From Acidobacteriaceae bacterium (GTDB taxonomy: Bacteria > Acidobacteriota > Terriglobia > Terriglobales > Acidobacteriaceae), in assembly GCA_027452245.1 (NCBI GenBank), contig DAIDGW010000094.1, positions 1 to 64,000 of the forward strand: 64,000 bases of DNA, written 5' to 3'. Every line of letters begins with the position of its first letter. Position 1 is the first letter of the stretch. The translations under genes were made by a program, and so were the position numbers. A model generated the notes under the pieces. The model saw nothing but the letters and a program-made list of their open reading frames with translations, did no database searches and was not told where the DNA came from. Positions 25,293-35,618 of the stretch are shown here, in pieces.

Positions 25293-27367
25293 GTGATCTG
25301 CCCGTAAACGGCTCGCCTTATTCCGACGTTCGGCCCGGGATCGCTCGCGAATTCGTAGTGGTAAGGCTGCAGCAAGTTCCTGCCGACGACAGAGAGCCGA
25401 TAATGCGAGTTCAAGCGCCACACAAATTGCGCGTCCGCGGTGGAATAATCATCGATCTTTAGTGCGGAGAGCGCACTCACATATCTATAAGTCAGATCCA
25501 GATTGAATGCCTTGGTGAAATCGAACCATGAGTCAGCCGTAAGCTGATGCCGCGGACTCGATCCTTCCACGATGGGCGCGGTTCCCACATCCAGTGAGCC
25601 GGGCCGCTTTCGGATTTCCATCTGCAGGAAGGAATAGGAAGCTCCCAGTCTCCACATCTTGATGACTTGCACAGCCGGGGCAAACTCCACACCGCGTGTT
25701 GTGCCCTCTAGTCCGTTCCCGAACTCGGCCGGAAGCAGAAGATGTGGAGGCGGAGGACTCGGCTCCAAGAATGGTGGCCCGATGAGGTTTTCGCTGAACA
25801 GGTCTTTGTAATCGTTGTAGAACGCCGCGAGATCGAAATACACTCGTTCGCCCAGCATCCGCCTGTATCCGAGTTCATAGCCGTTCAGCCGTTCTGATTT
25901 GAAATTTGGGTTAGGATCAAATCTCGCGAAAAATGGGGTGCCGTTTGGTTCAATCCCAACCAATCCCAGAAGGTGAAACGCTCTTTCGGCATCTGACGGA
26001 GTCCGCAAGGCTCGGGTGAACGCTGCCCAGACCGTCTGTTTTTGCGTTGGCGTCCACAGTACCCGCACCGTGGGTTCGAATTCCAGGCCGGTGTAGTTGG
26101 TCTTTAGCAGTTTCGTTCCCAGCGTTAGATCCAGTCGATCCGGAACGATTTGTACATCGTCCTGAACGAATCCCGTGAACAGTTCATCCGTCCGCGTTTT
26201 GGGAGTGAAATACAAACCTGAGACAATCGTCGGGTTCGTGCCCGTGCTCGCCCGTGCTCCCAATCCCCATTCGATCTCCTGTCGAGGCAATGGGAAGCGG
26301 TCCAGGAAATCTACATCGACCGTGTTCCGGTAATCCGCGAAGTTCGGTTCGCGGCGGTCCGTACGATCGTAAAAAGCCTGAAGCTGAAAATCTTTCGCTT
26401 CGCCCTGCACTCTCTCCCAGCGCGCGAGAATATTGCCTCCGGAAAGTAATTCTGTACCCCGGAAAATTTGGGAATATGGCGGTGCGTAAGTCGTTGCGGT
26501 TACGGTCTCGCCGGCTCCCTCGTCGTAAATGTCGCCCTCGACCGTGAAGCTGTTCTGCGCATCCATCGCGAAGTCGGTTCGAAAACCGCCTTGGATATTT
26601 CTCCAGCTGTCATAGTTGTTGCCGTCGGAATGGTACTCAGGCCCGCGATCAAAGGCTAATCCGTACACGCGATAGTGAAAGTTGTTTCCCCTGCTGCCGC
26701 CATAGCGGACGTTGAGAAATCCTTCATCCACATTCCCGCCCCCCGCGTTGGCGATCCAGCCCTGCGTATCTTTGCTGCTCTTGGTGATGATGTTGATCAC
26801 GCCATTCAGGGCATTGGGTCCCCAAATCGTCGCTCCCGGTCCGCGGATGACCTCGATCCGGTCCACGTCTTGCAGCATCACATTTTGCACTTCCCAATAC
26901 GTGCCGGCGAGCAGCGTGTTGTAAACGGTCCGGCCATCAATCAAAACCAGCACATCGCGCGAAAGCCGGCTGCCAAATCCCCGAATGCCAATCGACCATT
27001 TATTTGAATCGATCCGGGCAACTTCTACGCCCGGCGCCAGCCGCAGCGCCTCCGGAATGCTGGTCACTCCCGAGCGCGCAATCTGCTCGTTGGTGATGAC
27101 ATAGACAGCAGAAGAGGTCTTCCAGACTTCTTCCGGCTCTTTGGAAACCGTTGTCACCTCTACGTTTCCTAATTGCTCAAGGGTAAGTTGCTTCAGGGGA
27201 TTGTTGGAAGTCTGAGGGCTATTGCTGGCTTCTGCATTCGCCTTGCCGAGGGGCAAAAACGCAAAACTGAATGCGAGAAGCGCGCACACTAATGCGGGGC
27301 CTGCCAAAGCTTTCTGAGGCCGGCCATTCGAAGTTGTTGGAGAGTGTACGACACGCGTCGTTCTCAT
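25280..27367 (-). CDS. TonB-dependent receptor of the small-ligand (BtuB/CirA-like) type
   Basis: 695 residues. Signal peptide (about 20-45), TonB-box-like segment (LKQLTLEQLGNVEVTTVSKEP), plug domain (about 75-190; VITNEQIARSGVTSIPEALRLAPGVEVARI, IRGFGSRLSRDVLVLIDGRTVYN, IEVIRGPGATIWGPNALNGVINIITK) and a 22-strand-type barrel ending in RRAVYGQITWER. It lacks the carboxypeptidase-like domain of the two Oar-type receptors here, so it is a classical siderophore, cobalamin or small-molecule type. ATG 27367 overlaps the stop of the double-receiver gene as ATGA; its own end overlaps the YfiR-like gene, so the four genes are tightly coupled. Confidence 0.92.
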   Translation of the reverse strand: MRTTRVVHSPTTSNGRPQKALAGPALVCALLAFSFAFLPLGKANAEASNSPQTSNNPLKQLTLEQLGNVEVTTVSKEPEEVWKTSSAVYVITNEQIARSGVTSIPEALRLAPGVEVARIDSNKWSIGIRGFGSRLSRDVLVLIDGRTVYNTLLAGTYWEVQNVMLQDVDRIEVIRGPGATIWGPNALNGVINIITKSSKDTQGWIANAGGGNVDEGFLNVRYGGSRGNNFHYRVYGLAFDRGPEYHSDGNNYDSWRNIQGGFRTDFAMDAQNSFTVEGDIYDEGAGETVTATTYAPPYSQIFRGTELLSGGNILARWERVQGEAKDFQLQAFYDRTDRREPNFADYRNTVDVDFLDRFPLPRQEIEWGLGARASTGTNPTIVSGLYFTPKTRTDELFTGFVQDDVQIVPDRLDLTLGTKLLKTNYTGLEFEPTVRVLWTPTQKQTVWAAFTRALRTPSDAERAFHLLGLVGIEPNGTPFFARFDPNPNFKSERLNGYELGYRRMLGERVYFDLAAFYNDYKDLFSENLIGPPFLEPSPPPPHLLLPAEFGNGLEGTTRGVEFAPAVQVIKMWRLGASYSFLQMEIRKRPGSLDVGTAPIVEGSSPRHQLTADSWFDFTKAFNLDLTYRYVSALSALKIDDYSTADAQFVWRLNSHYRLSVVGRNLLQPYHYEFASDPGPNVGIRRAVYGQITWER

Positions 27368-28137
27368 TCAGGTTTGTCGGACTGAGCCATTGAAGTGCGA
27401 AGATCAATCAGCCGTTGAACTTCGTTCAACAGTTTCTCCGGTTCCATCTCAGCCTTGCGAATCCACGAATCCACTACAGCCCCTTCTCCGGGCAGCGGCG
27501 AAAAACCCGAAAGCATCACCACCGGAACCTTCGGTCGAACGCGCTTCATCTCTTCCGCTAGTGCAGTCCCGTTTTCACCCTGTCCCGAGAGCCAGTAGTC
27601 CATCACTACCGCATCCACGTGGGCACCACTAAAGGCCTGCATGGCGATTTTCGGAGATCGTGCTTCCAGCACGTGATAGCCGGCCGACTCGAATAGCGCG
27701 CGCCGCATCTTGAGCTGTAATTCCTCATCTTCCACACAAAGAATCGTCTGCTTCACTTTGTGCGGATTCTCTGCCCCAGCTCGATCCAGGACCTTCCCGA
27801 TGGTTGATAGCAAGAGTTCCGGGTCCTGCCCTTTTTGGATGGTCGCATCCACAGTCTCCACCAGCCCCTGCGGGAGTTGCCCGATCGCCGAAACCACGAT
27901 CAATGGCAGCTGGGGGTAAAGCTGCCGCAGCTTTTGAGCCAGGTCATCTCCGCTCATTCCCGGCATGAGGTAGTCCAGTAAAACAAGATCTACCGCCGTT
28001 CCCTGGGCGAGCAGAGTCAGCGCATTTTCCGCCGATATCGCCGTTACTATTGAGTAACCACTCGATTCCAGCAAATGCCGCCGTACGCTCAAAGTATCGG
28101 CATCGTCATCGACACACAAAAGACATTTATTGGGCAC
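27364..28137 (-). CDS. Double receiver-domain response regulator without output domain
   Basis: 257 residues from GTG 28137; upstream sequence in frame codes for no recognisable domain. Two receiver domains: the first (about 5-120) has CVDDDAD, phospho-Asp in LVLLDYLMPGMSG and Lys in TIQKGQD; the second (about 133-250) has CVEDEEL, phospho-Asp in AVVMDYWLSGQ and Lys in WIRKAEM. There is no DNA-binding or enzymatic output, so it is probably a phosphorelay element for the kinase encoded at the other end of the operon. Four-base overlap with the TonB receptor gene. Confidence 0.88.
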   Translation of the reverse strand: MPNKCLLCVDDDADTLSVRRHLLESSGYSIVTAISAENALTLLAQGTAVDLVLLDYLMPGMSGDDLAQKLRQLYPQLPLIVVSAIGQLPQGLVETVDATIQKGQDPELLLSTIGKVLDRAGAENPHKVKQTILCVEDEELQLKMRRALFESAGYHVLEARSPKIAMQAFSGAHVDAVVMDYWLSGQGENGTALAEEMKRVRPKVPVVMLSGFSPLPGEGAVVDSWIRKAEMEPEKLLNEVQRLIDLRTSMAQSDKPE

Positions 28138-28259
28138 GATAAACCCTGGAGGGCAAAAGCATCCTATCGTTTCAGGTCTGGCCCACTTCCGGAATACAGT
28201 CTTTTCCGGATAGCCTCCAAGGTGCTCCGAAGAACTATTTGCAGCTTTTGAGCAGAGAA

Positions 28260-30110
28260 CTACTGAGAAACATCGTTTCCAATCGATGCCGCCAGCAGAT
28301 ACCACGCCGCATGCGGCAGCCACTGTTCGCCCCAGCGCCAGTCATTGTCGGCTCCGGTCTGGTGATAAGTCAGCAGATAATCAATGTCATTCTCGTCGTG
28401 AAATCCAGAGGTAATTCCGTTTGAGATTCCTCCCGGGGCATTGGTGAATTCCCATGAATCGAAATACATATATCGGGGATTATTTCGCCCGACTCCGTTC
28501 AACATGCATGAGTCAAACGGATTCAACCCGAGTATCCAATTCAACTGGCTCTCCGCAAACGAACCCAGTTCCTTGCGGAACGGGTCGCCTTGGGGCAATG
28601 CAAGTTCCGCCAGCCGTGCCGCTGCGGCCATTGACGCCAACCGTGCATTTTCTCCTTGCCACCATGGCGCCGCATCGCTGTTATGTGGAAAGAAGAAGCT
28701 TGTGCGGCGTGCGCCCGTTTTGTCCTGCACATACTCCCGGCTGTAGTCAAAGGGATTGTTGACTTCGCCTGTAATCGCCAACTCGAAACGAAGCGATTTC
28801 TTCACGGTTTCGAGCACATGCTGTTTCGTCGCGGGATCGGATATTTCCGAGTAGTAGAGAAGACTGACCACCGGAAAACCTCCGTCAGATGCGTGAAAGA
28901 ACGGACGCGATTCATCATCAGCCCGCCAATAATTGTGATACCTGCCAGCACTGATCTGCCGGGCCATCAGACTTCGCGCCCGGCGATCAGCCGCCACTTT
29001 GTACTTCTGCTCGTGGGTTGCCCGATAGAGCTCCGTCGCGGCGGCTAAGGCACAGTAATCGTCAACAATATTTTCTTTGCCATCATTCGTCAGCTTGGCA
29101 TTGTTCTTTTCCAGATAGTCGAACGACGCCTCCGCGGCTTTTAGGTAATCCACACTGCTGAATTCACCTGACACGGGATAGTCACTGGCCATCGCCAAAG
29201 CTGCAATGGCGATGCCGCCACCGGAACGATAGCTCACTTCATACTCGAGATCGGTGTTCGCTCTCTCCACCATCGCGGAGGCGCCTTTGCCGGGCGTACT
29301 CTCGATGCCGAAGCTTTTCATATCACCGGCGATCCGGCGATTTTCAGGAACTTGGTCGACATTGCCGGTCGTGACAGAACGGTAGAACGATCCCTCCTTC
29401 ACTTTCATCCGTACCAGGTAGTCGGCGCCAAACATCGCCTCATCCAGCAATCGCGTCTTGTACCGCGCAAAGCCTTGTAAACCTCTGCGGTTCTCCTGCT
29501 CAGAGCTCTTCAAAAGGCTGTAAACCACCAGCGGAATTTGCTGCGGATTGAAGTACGTTGAAAACGATAGATGAGAGAAGTGCTTGCCGTAGTCGCCAGT
29601 GGCATCCCACCATCCACCGTGCGCGTCGACCGTACCCGGCTTGTTTCCGTCGAACTTCAGATGACGATCGGCTTTATCGTACTGCCCGGAACTCCGTTCA
29701 TCTTTAAAGTAGTAAATGACGTCCGATACGGTGTTGCGCTCCAGGAGGTCCGTTTCCACGCGGAACGGACGGGATCGCGCAGTCCCGGAATTCACCGCGC
29801 ATTCCAGATAGTAAGTTCCTTTCTGGGTGAAGGAATCAAACTCAAGCGTCCAGAAATACCAATCTCTCCATTTTTGCACCGGACCGGTTGCCTTCGGTTC
29901 AATTTCCAGCGCCTTGCGTCCGGTCGGACTCTCGTTCAGCGAGCAACTTGACACCTTGTCACTCGCTGTTCCGAGCACAACCGCATGTTTTGGCCCTTTT
30001 GTTTCATATCCCAGATGATTTGTCAGAACCTTGATTTCACCGGCGGACGACGACCTCGGAAGCAGAAACGATAAGAAGAAAATTGCAGATAGCGCAGGTA
30101 GGGATTTCAT
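28260..30110 (-). CDS. Secreted glycoside hydrolase family 9 enzyme
   Basis: 616 residues from ATG 30110, with GAGGTG upstream and an immediate signal peptide ([24 protein letters not shown]). An Ig-like cellulase N-terminal domain (about 25-115; [20 protein letters not shown]) precedes the (alpha/alpha)6 catalytic domain: [14 protein letters not shown] with the catalytic-base Asp pair, and [28 protein letters not shown] near the end. The proton donor is expected in the last 50 residues, where Glu and Asp residues occur ([18 protein letters not shown]). GH9 enzymes cleave beta-1,4-glucans; some are exo-acting glucosaminidases. Overlaps no neighbour; possibly monocistronic. Confidence 0.85.
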   Translation of the reverse strand: MKSLPALSAIFFLSFLLPRSSSAGEIKVLTNHLGYETKGPKHAVVLGTASDKVSSCSLNESPTGRKALEIEPKATGPVQKWRDWYFWTLEFDSFTQKGTYYLECAVNSGTARSRPFRVETDLLERNTVSDVIYYFKDERSSGQYDKADRHLKFDGNKPGTVDAHGGWWDATGDYGKHFSHLSFSTYFNPQQIPLVVYSLLKSSEQENRRGLQGFARYKTRLLDEAMFGADYLVRMKVKEGSFYRSVTTGNVDQVPENRRIAGDMKSFGIESTPGKGASAMVERANTDLEYEVSYRSGGGIAIAALAMASDYPVSGEFSSVDYLKAAEASFDYLEKNNAKLTNDGKENIVDDYCALAAATELYRATHEQKYKVAADRRARSLMARQISAGRYHNYWRADDESRPFFHASDGGFPVVSLLYYSEISDPATKQHVLETVKKSLRFELAITGEVNNPFDYSREYVQDKTGARRTSFFFPHNSDAAPWWQGENARLASMAAAARLAELALPQGDPFRKELGSFAESQLNWILGLNPFDSCMLNGVGRNNPRYMYFDSWEFTNAPGGISNGITSGFHDENDIDYLLTYHQTGADNDWRWGEQWLPHAAWYLLAASIGNDVSQ

Positions 30111-30293
30111 GACAACCGTTGCACCTCGCAGGTTCAAAACCTGAAACGCATCAAGTTAGCACACTCAAGTTGTTACGGCGAATGGAATCCCACTGTCATT
30201 GATATGATGGAATACTTGCCTCGACCCGGCGCATCGGGTTGTACAAACGTCGAACTGGGGCTTCTTTTCAACTCTGATGAGAGGCGGTTACGA

Positions 30294-31091
30294 ATGAGAT
30301 ATTGCCGGTTCCTATTTGAAGGTCAACCTCAGTATGGACTTGTTGAATCGATTGCAGGAACAGACCACGTCACTCGACTGCTGACGAATTTCGACAATCT
30401 GTCCGGGACTCTCGAAGACGTCTCCACTAAGCGCATCAACCAGATTCCATTCTCTGAAGCTCCGCTCCTTGCTCCAGTTCTTCCGCCCAAAATCGTATGC
30501 GTTGGCCGTAATTATCGCGAACATGCCGCTGAACTTGGCAACGAAGTTCCCAAAGAGCCCCTTATCTTCTTAAAGCCTCCCTCATCACTGCTCAATCCCG
30601 GCGAGAACATTGTTCGCCCCAAAATCTCCGAGCGCACAGATTACGAAGGAGAGCTTGGAGTGATCATCGGTCGAAAATGCCGCAAGCTTCGCCCCGACGA
30701 AGACGTTCGTCCGTACATTCTCGGATACACCGCGGTAAACGACTTCACGGCTCGCGATCTGCAGAAGAAAGATCCGCAATGGACGCGCGCGAAAGGCTGC
30801 GACACGTTCTGTCCCGTCGGTCCCCTGGTCACCGACGAAATCGATCCCTGGACCGGAGTTTCCGTCGAAACCCGCGTCGATGGCCAGGTCCGTCAGCGGG
30901 GAAGTACTCGCGATTTCATCTTCGCTCTCGACGTTGTCTTGCGCTACATCACTGAATTTATGACCCTGCTGCCCGGCGACCTCATTGCAACTGGCACTCC
31001 CAGCGGAATCGGTCCCGTTGTGGCTGGCAATGTTGTAGAAGTCACTGTTGAGGGCGTCGGTACATTGCGCAATCCAATCGTCAACGAATGA
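30294..31091 (+). CDS. Fumarylacetoacetate hydrolase family protein
   Basis: 265 residues from ATG 30294 with GAGG upstream; the frame extends to 30204 without support. FAH fold signatures: [51 protein letters not shown] (metal-binding Glu pair), [25 protein letters not shown] and [11 protein letters not shown]. Members are divalent-metal enzymes that hydrolyse acylpyruvates or decarboxylate/hydrate ring-cleavage products, often acylpyruvase or 2-hydroxyhepta-2,4-dienedioate isomerase. Exact substrate unknown. Followed 81 bases later by cutC on the same strand. Confidence 0.88.
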   Translation: MRYCRFLFEGQPQYGLVESIAGTDHVTRLLTNFDNLSGTLEDVSTKRINQIPFSEAPLLAPVLPPKIVCVGRNYREHAAELGNEVPKEPLIFLKPPSSLLNPGENIVRPKISERTDYEGELGVIIGRKCRKLRPDEDVRPYILGYTAVNDFTARDLQKKDPQWTRAKGCDTFCPVGPLVTDEIDPWTGVSVETRVDGQVRQRGSTRDFIFALDVVLRYITEFMTLLPGDLIATGTPSGIGPVVAGNVVEVTVEGVGTLRNPIVNE

Positions 31092-31172
31092 TGTGGCCCG
31101 CGGCGATTCGTTCTGCATCGGCAGACCTGATGGCGGAAGATGCGGTACCCCTGCCGTCGGCTTTTTCGTTTC

Positions 31173-31907
31173 ATGCAAAACACCGTCATCGAAATTTGTG
31201 TTGACTCCGTCGAACTCGCCCAGGCCGCTGAGCGTGGTGGGGCGGACCGCGTCGAACTTTGCCACGATCTCACCTGTGGAGGCATCACTCCTTCCGAACA
31301 GGTAATGCGGGACACGCGCCGTCATCTGCAGTTGCCCATCCATGTGCTGATCCGCCCGCGCGCGGGAGACTTTTGCTATTCCTGGGAAGAATTCGAGTTG
31401 ATGAAGCACCAGATCAGCATGGCCAAATGTGTCGGAATGGACGCCATCGTCCTCGGCATCCTCGACCACGAGCAAGTTGACCTGTCGAGGACTGCTCAAC
31501 TGGTCGAACTTTCCCGGCCTCTGCCGGTTACTTTTCATCGGGCATTCGATCTGTGCCGCAATTTGAGATCGTCTCTCGAAGCGGTCGTGCAAACCGGGGC
31601 CAAGAGAATTCTGACTTCTGGCGGGAAGGACCACGTCATTGATGCGCTCCCCATGCTTGCCGATCTTGTCAGCCTCGCTCGCGATCGGATCACTGTCATG
31701 CCTGGGGGTGGCATTCGCTTAAATAACCTGGAGAAAATCTTGCTCGCAACTGGCGCCCGCGAACTTCATAGCTCGCTCGGAAGATCATCCGGCCTGGATG
31801 CGGTTTCCCGATTCGAAGCACAGGTCGAGGATTTCAAGAGCAAGGTCGTCGCGGCCGGCAGCAGACTTGCAAGCATTAAAAATGGGCCGGCAACCAAGAA
31901 GCGGTGA
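31173..31907 (+). CDS. cutC: CutC family protein
   Basis: 244 residues from ATG 31173. TIM-barrel with the family patterns VIEICVDSVELAQAAERGGADRVELCHDLTCGGITPS, HVLIRPRAGDFCYSWEEF, VLGILD, PVTFHRAFDLC and RILTSGGKD, MPGGGIRLNN. CutC has been linked to copper tolerance, and Cys residues are present (ELCHDL, FHRAFDLC), but its biochemical function is unsettled and many members have no copper phenotype. The name records family membership only. A short hairpin (CGATCC 31931-31936 with GGATCG 31943-31948) follows its stop by about 24 bases. Confidence 0.9.
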   Translation: MQNTVIEICVDSVELAQAAERGGADRVELCHDLTCGGITPSEQVMRDTRRHLQLPIHVLIRPRAGDFCYSWEEFELMKHQISMAKCVGMDAIVLGILDHEQVDLSRTAQLVELSRPLPVTFHRAFDLCRNLRSSLEAVVQTGAKRILTSGGKDHVIDALPMLADLVSLARDRITVMPGGGIRLNNLEKILLATGARELHSSLGRSSGLDAVSRFEAQVEDFKSKVVAAGSRLASIKNGPATKKR

Positions 31908-32102
31908 CTTTCCTTGGCTATCGGCCCATTCGATCCTGAATTGGATCGGAGGTGATACTTATATGCTAGCCCCGTTTCCCCAGAAGTCAAGGGAATATGT
32001 GCAGCTTTCTGCGCAGGGCCCTGGGGGATTCCGCTAACCCCTATCCGCGATTGTACTTAGGGACTTTCCATCTGGACTCGCTCGCCTTCGTGAAAGCATT
32101 CC

Positions 32103-32125
32103 GGAGGGAGTCATCCACTCCCTCC
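32103..32125 (-). terminator. Hairpin after the small secreted protein gene
   Basis: GGAGGGAGT (32103-32111) and ACTCCCTCC (32117-32125) form a perfect 9-bp stem with a 5-base loop, 15 bases beyond the stop of the minus-strand gene. There is no strong U-tract on either strand, so factor-independent termination is only possible. Confidence 0.4.
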
Positions 32126-32140
32126 AAAATGAATTCTGCC

Positions 32141-32521
32141 CTACTCGCTGGCTGGCGATCCCATATTGTTGCTATCCAATTCCAGGGCAAACTTCTTGCC
32201 GTGGAACCGCACTCCCGACAGCGTGGACGATCCATCCTCGTTCTTCTTCAGAACGGCACTGTCGTTCACCGCGGCGGTTTGCAGATCGACGACGTGCGCT
32301 GGTACCTTAGCAACCACCTTCTTGCCCTGTAAGACGCTGACCTCAACGCTCGGTCCGGTGCCATCCCACTGCACTTTGTAATCGCCCGCTTTGAGAGTTG
32401 TTCCATTCACAGTGGCCGGAGTCGTCAGCGCCAGATTACCCTTTGTTACGGCAAAGGCACTCGCTGCGGTTGCCATAGCCAAACCCAGTACCAACAGTTT
32501 CATAACTGATGCGAACTTCAT
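32141..32521 (-). CDS. Small secreted protein, uncharacterised
   Basis: 126 residues from ATG 32521, which has GAGGAG 8 bases upstream. Signal peptide MKFASVMKLLVLGLAMATAASAFA, then a compact beta-rich domain (VTKGNLALTTPATVNGTTLKAGDYKVQWDGTGPSVEVSVLQGKKVVAKVPAHVV). The pattern of alternating polar and hydrophobic residues with short turns suggests a periplasmic beta-sandwich. I do not recognise a named family; similar small LxAGxYKVxWxG proteins occur in multiple copies in Acidobacteriota, as I recall. Monocistronic, followed by a hairpin. Confidence 0.8.
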   Translation of the reverse strand: MKFASVMKLLVLGLAMATAASAFAVTKGNLALTTPATVNGTTLKAGDYKVQWDGTGPSVEVSVLQGKKVVAKVPAHVVDLQTAAVNDSAVLKKNEDGSSTLSGVRFHGKKFALELDSNNMGSPASE

Positions 32522-33079
32522 AAGCGTGCTCCTCTTTTGCCCGAACTCGTGTCGGGAGTCGGTTAGGGCGGCCCGATTGAGACGACACAAGAAAATAGTT
32601 GTATTTCCCTGTGAATCGCCTAGAATGCAGCCGCTGGGTCGCAGAAAAACGCGCAAGCGTACTTCTGCTCCGAGGGGAGCTTCTCAACTGGGCCGCCAAA
32701 CCGAGTCTGAGAAGTTCCCTTGACCCTGCGAAGTTCAAAAGAATCCTCGGTCAGCCTGAACCCCGGCTGGCCGTTCCCCACATCAACTCAGTACGTATTC
32801 GGTTTCAGAATTGTTCCGTCCTGAACTGATCTCGTTTATCTCTCCATTGGACGAACACGAAAAACTTCCGATAGCAGACTCGAATGTGAAGTTTTGTAAT
32901 TACACTCGACGAGTGTCTTGTTAAACCTGCTATTAAAAACTGCTTCGGCGGTCAGTTCAAGAAACGAAGCGACGAGGATTCTTCCGTTATCTTTGCATCT
33001 GCGTTCGGGGCATCTGCGTTCGGGACCGCATCATCTCACCGTTCACCTGCGGTTGTGAGAGCGCCCCGATCTCCTGCGT
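32522..33079. other. Non-coding region between the small secreted gene and mutS2
   Basis: 558 bases without a convincing gene; short frames (for example 32599-32829) lack coding character. It holds the upstream region of the small secreted gene, an AT-richer core (about 32830-32950), a short palindrome ACACTCG-A-CGAGTGT at 32902-32916 and an exact 15-base tandem duplication near the right end. No tRNA or known riboswitch seen. Confidence 0.5.
32995..33024. repeat. 15-base tandem duplication
   Basis: GCATCTGCGTTCGGG occurs twice head to tail (32995-33009 and 33010-33024) in non-coding DNA downstream of mutS2. Probably a slippage product. Confidence 0.85.
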
Positions 33080-35509
33080 TCAAATCCTCAATTCCACCAC
33101 GGTTGCGCCCGCTCCGCCCTCATTCTGTGGAGGCTCGCTCACCGACTCCACATGCGGATGTTGCCGCAGCGCCTGCCGCAGCGCCTTGCGCAGAATTCCC
33201 ATCCCGCTGCCGTGCACCACGCGCACCCGCGGCATTCCCGCCAGAAAAGCTCGGTCTACAAATTTTTCGACTTCGCGCGTGGCGTCATCGACCGTACGTC
33301 CGATCACGTTGATCTCGCTGGGAACACTCTGACTCTCGTTCCCTAGCGAGATGGAAATCCCCCTCGCCCGCGCCGCTTTTACGGGAGATTCGGCCGCGCT
33401 TGCCAAAACCTCTGCAACGTCATCGCGGCCCACCCGCATTTTCATCGCGCCGACTTCAACCTCAAAATGCTGCTCGTCGATCTTGCGCACCACGCGTGCC
33501 GGACGTCGGGTGGATTTCAGCTTGACCGTGTCCCCTTCGGAGACGTGCTTGACCACTGTTGGCTGCGCATTCGGATCGCCCACGTCCGCGCCCGTGGCGT
33601 GCGCCACCACCGTCGAATCGAATTGCTCGCGGAATTCTCGCCGCAATCTGGCCACCCGGCGCTCTGCATCTTTCGAGAGTTTTTGAGCTGCCGCCCGATC
33701 CTGAACCGCATTGACGGCTTCCCGTGCGTGATATTCGAAGTCGCGCAGCAAAGTTTCCAGCTTCTTTTCCATCTCCCGAACTTTGACCTGCTGCTCTCGC
33801 TTGCCCTCTGCCGCCAGTCGGGCCCTCTCTCGCTCAAGTTCCTGCTCGCGTTCTTTCATACGCAGGCGCTCGCCTTCGGCCTGCCGAAGTTCAGCATGCA
33901 GTCGATCGAGGAATTCACCCACATCCCGCGCTTGTGTCCCAAGCTTTGTTCGTGCGCTCTCCACAATCGAGGGATTCAATCCCAACCGCTTCGCGATATT
34001 GATCCCCGCCGACGCGCCGGGCACTCCAACTCGCAACTCATAAGTCGGCTGCAGAGTTTTTTCGTCGAACCCTACCGCCGCATTCAACACTCCAGATGTG
34101 TTTGCCGCATAAACTTTCAACGACGTGTGATGGGTCGAGATCACCGTCATGCAGCTCACATCCTTGAAGTGTTGGGCAATCGCCACCGCCAGCGCCGCTC
34201 CTTCTTCCGGATCTGTGGCGGATCCCAGTTCATCCAGCAGCACCAGCGAATCGCGAGTCGCCGTCCGCGAAATAAAATCGATGTTGGTCACGTGCGCCGA
34301 AAACGTAGACAGATTCTGTTCAATGGATTGATAGTCGCCGATGTCGGCGAGCACCCCATCGAACACCGGCATCTCGGCACGATCGGCCGGAACCGGAATC
34401 CCGGATTGCGCCATCAGCGCCAGCAGTCCCGCGGTTTTCAGCGTCAACGTTTTCCCGCCAGTATTCGGGCCGCTAATGATGAGCTGTCGCCGTTCGTCGT
34501 CGAGCTCCAAGCTCACCGGAACGACATCAGCGCCCTTCAATCGGAGATTCCGCTGCAATAACGGATGCCGGGCATCTCTCAACACCAGAATGCTTGCCGG
34601 ACTACTCAGCTGAACCGCAACGCAGTTGTAATCTTCCGCAAATCGCGCCTTGGCGAATTGCAACTCCAGCTCCCCCAGCACATCCAGCGCAGCGGCAATC
34701 TCTTCCGCCTGTTCGCCGAGCCGCCTCGTCATCTCCAGCAGGATGCGGTGAATTTCAGCCTGTTCTTCTTCCAGCAGTCTCACCAGTTCATTGTTCTGTT
34801 CGATTGTCTCCAGCGGTTCTACGTACACGGTTTGTCCGCTCGAACTGGCTCCATGCACTACGCCTTGCACGCGGCGCTTTTGTTCTGCCTTCACCGGAAT
34901 TACAAAACGCTCACCGCGGATCGTGATCAACTCGTCTTGCACAGTTCCGCCTTCGGCCAGGCGCCGCAGGTAACCGCGCAACGACTCCTGGATCGTGCGC
35001 CGTTGTTTCTCCATCTCGCGGCGCACGCGTCCCAGTTCCGCAGATGCGTGATCTTCCAGCGTTCCATCCGGCTGAATTTTGTTGCGGAAAAAGCGCAGCA
35101 ACTCCGAGAAATCCACGATGCGATTCGACATCCCCCGGACGGCACTCCACTCTTCCCGCATGTTTGCCGGAGGCTGCATGGCGATGGCCCGCCACTCAGC
35201 AGCGCGGTCTACCAGCAGAACCACATCTCGAATCTCGGCAGTCTCCAGCGCCGCTCCGGCAATGCGCGATTTTTCAATCAGGCCCTGAACGTCCTCCAGA
35301 GCGGAGAACTCAAACCGCCCACCCACTCGTCGGAACTCCCGAATCTCGCTCACAAGCCTTTGCTGGTTTTCAATCCAGCCATGATCGGTTGACGGCTCCA
35401 GCTTTACGATCCGCCCTTTCCCCAATGGAGAAACGGCGTAGCCGCCCAACAATTCGCGAAGCGCGTCGAATTCCAGCACCCGCGCTGAACTATGTAGCAG
35501 GGAAGACAT
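33080..35509 (-). CDS. mutS2: MutS2 family ATPase/nuclease
   Basis: 809 residues, full length. Core and lever domains, then ATPase with Walker A ISGPNTGGKTLTLKT (about 335-350), DELGSATDPEEGAALAVAIAQHF (Walker B region) and STHHTSLK, a long charged coiled coil (about 510-620; RLRMKEREQELERERARLAAEGKREQQ), a KOW-like segment (EGDTVKLKSTRRPARVV) and a C-terminal Smr domain (VRVVHGSGMGILRKALRQAL). MutS2 lacks the mismatch-recognition domain; it is associated with suppression of recombination, and in Bacillus with splitting collided ribosomes. ATG 35509. Separated by 109 bases from the upstream kinase gene on the same strand. Confidence 0.95.
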   Translation of the reverse strand: MSSLLHSSARVLEFDALRELLGGYAVSPLGKGRIVKLEPSTDHGWIENQQRLVSEIREFRRVGGRFEFSALEDVQGLIEKSRIAGAALETAEIRDVVLLVDRAAEWRAIAMQPPANMREEWSAVRGMSNRIVDFSELLRFFRNKIQPDGTLEDHASAELGRVRREMEKQRRTIQESLRGYLRRLAEGGTVQDELITIRGERFVIPVKAEQKRRVQGVVHGASSSGQTVYVEPLETIEQNNELVRLLEEEQAEIHRILLEMTRRLGEQAEEIAAALDVLGELELQFAKARFAEDYNCVAVQLSSPASILVLRDARHPLLQRNLRLKGADVVPVSLELDDERRQLIISGPNTGGKTLTLKTAGLLALMAQSGIPVPADRAEMPVFDGVLADIGDYQSIEQNLSTFSAHVTNIDFISRTATRDSLVLLDELGSATDPEEGAALAVAIAQHFKDVSCMTVISTHHTSLKVYAANTSGVLNAAVGFDEKTLQPTYELRVGVPGASAGINIAKRLGLNPSIVESARTKLGTQARDVGEFLDRLHAELRQAEGERLRMKEREQELERERARLAAEGKREQQVKVREMEKKLETLLRDFEYHAREAVNAVQDRAAAQKLSKDAERRVARLRREFREQFDSTVVAHATGADVGDPNAQPTVVKHVSEGDTVKLKSTRRPARVVRKIDEQHFEVEVGAMKMRVGRDDVAEVLASAAESPVKAARARGISISLGNESQSVPSEINVIGRTVDDATREVEKFVDRAFLAGMPRVRVVHGSGMGILRKALRQALRQHPHVESVSEPPQNEGGAGATVVELRI

Positions 35510-35618
35510 CAGTGCTTATGTTAGCAAGAGCTGGAGTCGGGAAAGCAGCCAGGGAACCATAACTGGCTCATTCGAGCGGCCAAACCATAAGAAATTCTGA
35601 GTGGGGATTGAACAATGT

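Noticed and set aside
32599-32829. 76-codon plus-strand frame upstream of the small secreted gene
   Set aside because: No start signal or homology; sits in the region antisense to the leader of the secreted-protein gene.
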